A stretch of DNA of 64,000 nt from Flavobacterium ginsengisoli (GTDB lineage Bacteria; Bacteroidota; Bacteroidia; Flavobacteriales; Flavobacteriaceae), in the NCBI RefSeq assembly GCF_029625315.1, contig NZ_CP121110.1:3977001-4041000 (forward strand), given 5' to 3'. The notes under the pieces are model-generated. The model ran no database searches. It was not told the DNA's origin and saw only the letters and a program-made list of their open reading frames with translations. Positions within the stretch are counted from its first letter, which is position 1. Each line of letters opens with the position of its first letter. Position numbers and translations under genes: made by a program. Positions 63,781-64,000 of this stretch are shown here, one piece after another.

Positions 63781-64000
63781 TTATTTTGCTTCTAAAGCAT
63801 TTCCTTCAAATTGAATTCCGTCCCAACCTAAATTGATGAAATTTCTAATGTTTTGGTGATTTGTTCCGTTTGGATCTCCTAGAACTTCTTCAAAATAAAA
63901 AGCGCCAAAACACGCTAAAGTTTCTTCTTTGCTTAAATTTTGCAGTTTTGCAAAAGAAAATAATTTGCAAGAACCTGAGTTTTCGCCTGCAGCGTTATGT
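63781..64000 (-). CDS. HopJ type III effector family protein (partial)
   Basis: The last 72 residues are visible; the N terminus is beyond the window. HNAAGENSGSCKLFSFAKLQ, LACFGAFYFEEVLGDPNGT and HQNIRNFINLGWDGIQFEG match the HopJ family, which is widespread in free-living bacteria; the name comes from a plant pathogen protein and says nothing about secretion here. No type III genes are present. Confidence 0.85.
   Translation of the reverse strand, partial: HNAAGENSGSCKLFSFAKLQNLSKEETLACFGAFYFEEVLGDPNGTNHQNIRNFINLGWDGIQFEGNALEAK

Noticed and set aside
63781..64000. Type III secretion effector
   Set aside because: The HopJ family name is historical; the family is widespread and no secretion genes are present.

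Overview
This 64 kb window is AT-rich chromosomal DNA from a Bacteroidota bacterium, almost certainly a Flavobacterium-like species. The evidence is the gene content (PD-(D/E)XK/AddB-like nuclease, TIGR00266 protein, DUF177-rpmF-fabH-accB-accC cluster, di-haem type sdhCAB, Ig-like lipoproteins), the recurring Bacteroidota -7 promoter element TAnnTTTG, weak Shine-Dalgarno sequences, and families of Flavobacterium-type intergenic palindromes. Most of the region is core metabolism with short accessory patches.

Layout. 1-9.3 kb: end of an OmpA protein, a broken AddB-like nuclease, two roadblock/LC7-like proteins, an alpha/beta hydrolase, a TIGR00266 protein, ferritin and aminopeptidase P. 9.5-17 kb: accessory stretch with a DUF5018-like lipoprotein, an XRE regulator, a bactofilin/DUF4116-like protein, SnoaL, two GNATs, a LytTR regulator with a membrane partner, and four copies of a palindromic repeat. 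17-25.8 kb: HMG-CoA synthase, sdhCAB, DeoR regulator, omega-amidase, Ig-like lipoprotein. 25.9-29.7 kb: lipoprotein/TPR pair and methylmalonyl-CoA epimerase. 29.8-31.5 kb: CAU-anticodon tRNA, Vsr endonuclease and a C5-cytosine methyltransferase with no visible restriction enzyme. 31.9-37.9 kb: ribE, pdxA, then the fatty-acid/ribosome cluster. 38-43.8 kb: five tandem PepSY-like secreted proteins beside a sigma-54 response regulator and a convergent hybrid kinase. 44-49 kb: S9 peptidase, FAD oxidoreductase, mtgA, LpxR-like protein. 49-53 kb: small accessory genes on the minus strand. 54-54.9 kb: tRNA-Ala(GGC) at the end of a 79-bp tandem array of degenerate tRNA-like units, beside a GIY-YIG gene bracketed by a tRNA fragment. 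54.9-64 kb: enoyl-CoA hydratase, queD, lpxH, a seven-haem cytochrome, two paralogous 118-residue proteins, hydrolase, MFS transporter, recJ and the end of a HopJ-family gene.

The most striking feature is not a gene. I find 21 single-base frame breaks, many in genes expected to be essential (sdhA, accC, recJ). Twelve of them fall exactly where restoring the conserved protein recreates GCAGC or GCTGC, each time with one extra base and usually the same product (GCTCGC or its complement GCGAGC, six times). Five others are A/T-run miscounts. This looks like systematic consensus error of a long-read assembly, and the GCWGC clustering suggests that motif is chemically modified in the cell. The window itself carries a candidate for the modifying enzyme, the C5-cytosine methyltransferase next to Vsr. 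Genes affected are annotated here as single CDS spans with the break position given, not as pseudogenes.
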